This document shows, piece after piece, positions 5,914 through 7,847 of a stretch of 7,847 bases of DNA. Origin of the DNA: Gemmatimonadaceae bacterium (GTDB lineage: Bacteria; Gemmatimonadota; Gemmatimonadetes; Gemmatimonadales; Gemmatimonadaceae); contig JACCRL010000066.1 of assembly GCA_013813605.1 (NCBI GenBank), positions 1 to 7,847 on the forward strand. Reading direction: 5' to 3'. Each line of letters starts with the position of its first letter. Position 1 is the stretch's first letter. Made by a program: the position numbers and the translations under genes. Under the pieces are notes generated by a model. The model was not told the origin of the DNA. It saw nothing but the letters and a program-made list of their open reading frames with translations, and made no database searches.

Positions 5914-6495
5914 ATGTCATTAGCCGCAAACGCCGGTCGCGCCATCGTTTCGTGTTCGTTTCTGATTTTGGTCGCCTGCGGCGGCGAGCCGGAGCGAGTG
6001 AAACCCGTCGATACAATGGGGTCGGGGGACGATGCTCTCGCAGATCCCCAGGGCGTTTCGCCAGCCGTTGCCTTCTCGGGCGCGGACCTCGACGCGTTCA
6101 TCACCGCGTTGCGCAAGGAAACGGAGATTCTCCGCGCCGGGCAGGAGCGCCAGCGGACCGCCGCGACTCCGCAGCAGCGGATCGATGCCCTCCAGTCAAC
6201 GACGGAGGAGGTGCGCATACCCGAAGCGGCGCGCGCTGCCGGACTTTCCGTGGACCGCTACCGTGCCATCCGGGCCACGGTGATGCCCGTCCTGGAGACA
6301 ATGGATTTCCAGGACCGCATGAAGGGGCCGATGACGATGGACACCACTCGCGTCGGGGAAGACGTGAAGGCCCGGTTGCGCGGCGACGCGATGGCCTCAT
6401 TGCGGCCGGCGTCGCGCGATGCGCTTACCTCCCGGCTGTCCCGTATCGAGGCGATCTGGGGCGAGTTCGCAGCCCTCCGCACCCAAGGCGGCTAG
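5914..6495 (+). CDS. Predicted lipoprotein of unknown function
   Basis: 193 residues from ATG 5914 with a clear ribosome site. Residues 10-21 form a hydrophobic signal core, followed by the lipobox LVAC with C22 as the lipidated residue; GG after it has no Asp that would hold it in the inner membrane, so outer-membrane delivery is plausible. Residues 23-55 are a loose, polar linker. From 56 on the protein is predicted helical and charged, with a segment AARAAGLSVDRYRAIRATVM (105-124) that looks like a small helical bundle. There are no Cys after C22 and no catalytic motif I recognise. It follows the CFA synthase gene by 59 bp and is convergent with the kinase gene (10 bp between stops). The signal and lipobox are solid; the function is unknown. 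Confidence 0.8.
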   Translation: MSLAANAGRAIVSCSFLILVACGGEPERVKPVDTMGSGDDALADPQGVSPAVAFSGADLDAFITALRKETEILRAGQERQRTAATPQQRIDALQSTTEEVRIPEAARAAGLSVDRYRAIRATVMPVLETMDFQDRMKGPMTMDTTRVGEDVKARLRGDAMASLRPASRDALTSRLSRIEAIWGEFAALRTQGG

Positions 6496-6505
6496 CGGGC
6501 GCCGT

Positions 6506-7847
6506 CTACTTGTTCAGGTACCGCCGGACGATCTTGCTGGTGTGCACCCGTGCGCGAAGCCGGTGCAGTGTCTGATATAGTCCCGACTCGGCGCGCGCGA
6601 GGAACAGGTACTCGGGCAGCGCGCCCCTGGCGGCGATCAGGTTTCCCGATTCCCTGAGGTAATCCTGAAAGAACTTCACCTCTGAGAAATCGAAGGGTCG
6701 TTCGTCATCAGCAGGATCAGGAGGATAGACGCGGCCGTAGAAGTTCTCAGCGAAGTTGATGAGCGCGGCCTTCGTCTTTTTTTCCAGCGACTGGCCGAAC
6801 AACGAATACCGCTCGTCGAGCAGTGCCCGAAACTCAGGTGACTGCCGCGATCCGGGATAAAGAAAAATCTTGCGCAGGTTCGCGACGAACTTCCTCGGCA
6901 CGTACTTCACGCAGCCGAAGTCCACGAGGCCGAGGGTTCCGTCGTCGCGGAAGAGGTAGTTCCCCCAGTGCGGATCGGCGTGAAACGCTTCCATCGCGAA
7001 CAGCTGGTAGTAAAACAGTTCGAGCAGGTGCGCGCCCACGGTGTCCCGCAGTTTTTGCGACGGCTTCCGCCTCATAAATGCATCCAGCGTATCGCCGTCC
7101 AGCAGCGACATCGTCAGGACACGGTCAGTCGACATCCTGGGATACACCCGGGGGATGTCCGCGAATGGCAACTTGGCCAAACCGTCTCTCATGAACGCGA
7201 TGTTCGCTGCTTCGCGGACGTAATCCGTTTCGGCGGTAATCTGTTCCTCGAGCTCGTCAAGAGCGCCACGCGTCATGAACCTGGCAATTGGCGGAGGAAA
7301 GGACACCGCACGCAGCCATTTGAAGTCGTTGGCGATGGCGGCGGCGATGCCCGGATACTGGATCTTCACCGCAACGCGCTCGTCCTTCCGCGTCGTCGCG
7401 CAATGAACCTGGCCGAGTGATGCGGCGGCGAAAGGCTCGGGATCGAAGGACGCGAACACATCTTCCGGATCGCGCCCGAGGCTTTGGCGGAACTGCGCTC
7501 GGGCCAGGGACGGGTGCATTGCGGGAGCTTCCCGTTGCAGGTTCGCCAGCTCGGCGAGCACTTCCTCGGGCAGCACGTCGGTCTGAAGGCTAAGCAGCTG
7601 CCCGAGCTTCATTGCGGGTCCGCGGAGATGCGCGAGCTCCTTGCTCACTCGCCGGCCAGCTTTCGTATGCGTGGCCTTCAACTTCCTCTCGCGGCCTTCC
7701 TCGCTGAGAAAAATTCCCTGGGCCAGATAGCCGATGTAGCTGCCGCCGACGCCCGCAGTCATGGTCGCCATCCGGAGCGCGCGGGCGAGGGCCGATTCGC
7801 TCGCCGCCCTCGTCAGAAAGCGCTCTTTCTGAGCACGGCCGCGCCCA
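6506..7847 (-). CDS. ABC1/UbiB-family atypical protein kinase-like ATPase (5' end uncertain)
   Basis: The nearest ATG is 7771-7769, giving 421 residues, but no ribosome site precedes it and the frame stays open to the window edge, reading ...ERFLTRAASESALARALR before that Met with no ATG, GTG or TTG. The gene probably starts outside the window. Numbering from ATG 7771: the family's KxGQ motif is K55-LGQ-58, the Ala-rich nucleotide loop is PFAAASLGQVH (113-123), the catalytic Lys is K136 in VAVKIQYPG, the ExD motif is E181-T-D183 followed by EAAN, the catalytic loop is HADPHWGN (264-271), and DFG is 284-286. All family signatures are intact. Members such as UbiB/Coq8 are ATPases needed for ubiquinone synthesis or lipid handling at membranes. 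No quinone genes are next to it, so the substrate is open and no symbol is given. Confidence 0.9.
   Translation of the reverse strand, partial: GRGRAQKERFLTRAASESALARALRMATMTAGVGGSYIGYLAQGIFLSEEGRERKLKATHTKAGRRVSKELAHLRGPAMKLGQLLSLQTDVLPEEVLAELANLQREAPAMHPSLARAQFRQSLGRDPEDVFASFDPEPFAAASLGQVHCATTRKDERVAVKIQYPGIAAAIANDFKWLRAVSFPPPIARFMTRGALDELEEQITAETDYVREAANIAFMRDGLAKLPFADIPRVYPRMSTDRVLTMSLLDGDTLDAFMRRKPSQKLRDTVGAHLLELFYYQLFAMEAFHADPHWGNYLFRDDGTLGLVDFGCVKYVPRKFVANLRKIFLYPGSRQSPEFRALLDERYSLFGQSLEKKTKAALINFAENFYGRVYPPDPADDERPFDFSEVKFFQDYLRESGNLIAARGALPEYLFLARAESGLYQTLHRLRARVHTSKIVRRYLNK

Noticed and set aside
4652..6016. Long open frame (454 codons) on the minus strand
   Set aside because: It lies fully antisense to the CFA synthase, which has clear family motifs. 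The translation is Arg/Leu/Val-rich with no recognisable domain, as expected from a codon-biased GC-rich gene.
6483..6520. Possible bidirectional terminator between the lipoprotein and kinase genes
   Set aside because: Only four-base GC pairings (CGGC/GCCG) and no T-run could be found in the 10-bp gap and its flanks.
6968..7420. Plus-strand open frame of 150 codons
   Set aside because: Antisense to the ABC1 kinase catalytic region, whose motifs are intact on the other strand.

Overview
The window is GC-rich chromosomal DNA from a diderm bacterium. It has tightly packed genes, GTG starts, overlapping stop/start codons, a lipoprotein with a lipobox and a System I (Ccm) cytochrome c maturation cluster. 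The protein style (a six-bladed beta-propeller C-terminus ending in a conserved GFG-containing blade, a Cys-type CcmE, a CQCGC-type CcmH and a short CcmI with a zinc ribbon) suggests Gemmatimonadota or a similar high-GC phylum. That placement is an inference. I see no phage, transposon, CRISPR, tRNA or rRNA.

Layout. 1-525 (+) is the 3' end of a beta-propeller protein. 586-3972 (+) is one compact operon-like block, ccmE-ccmF-ccmH-ccmI-like, in which each downstream gene overlaps the stop codon of the gene before it (GTGA, GTGA, ATGA). A candidate promoter lies just before ccmE and would give a leaderless or nearly leaderless mRNA. 3999-4316 (-) is a small three-helix membrane protein convergent with the ccm block. 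After a 158-bp divergent intergenic region, 4475-5854 (+) encodes a cyclopropane-fatty-acyl-phospholipid synthase family methyltransferase. It is followed by a 193-residue lipoprotein of unknown function (5914-6495, +). 6506-7847 (-) is an ABC1/UbiB-family atypical kinase, convergent with the lipoprotein gene and open at the right edge of the window.

How the genes work together. CcmE carries heme to CcmF, which attaches it to apocytochrome c CXXCH motifs kept reduced by CcmH. The CcmI-like protein would normally help recruit the apocytochrome. All the heme-handling parts here are variant: CcmE has Cys in place of the usual His (CxxxY), CcmH has a five-Cys CxCxC pattern in place of LRCxxCQ and carries a twin-arginine signal, and CcmI is reduced to a membrane anchor, a short helix region and a rubredoxin-like zinc ribbon. 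CcmF keeps all four expected histidines and the WWD motif. The early steps (CcmA, B, C, D) and the thioredoxin CcmG are not in the window, so the system is split or continues elsewhere. The right half (CFA synthase, lipoprotein, UbiB-like kinase) has a loose membrane-lipid/quinone theme but no demonstrable link to the ccm block.

Nothing here is clearly an undescribed system. The most interesting signal is the combination of variant Ccm components.
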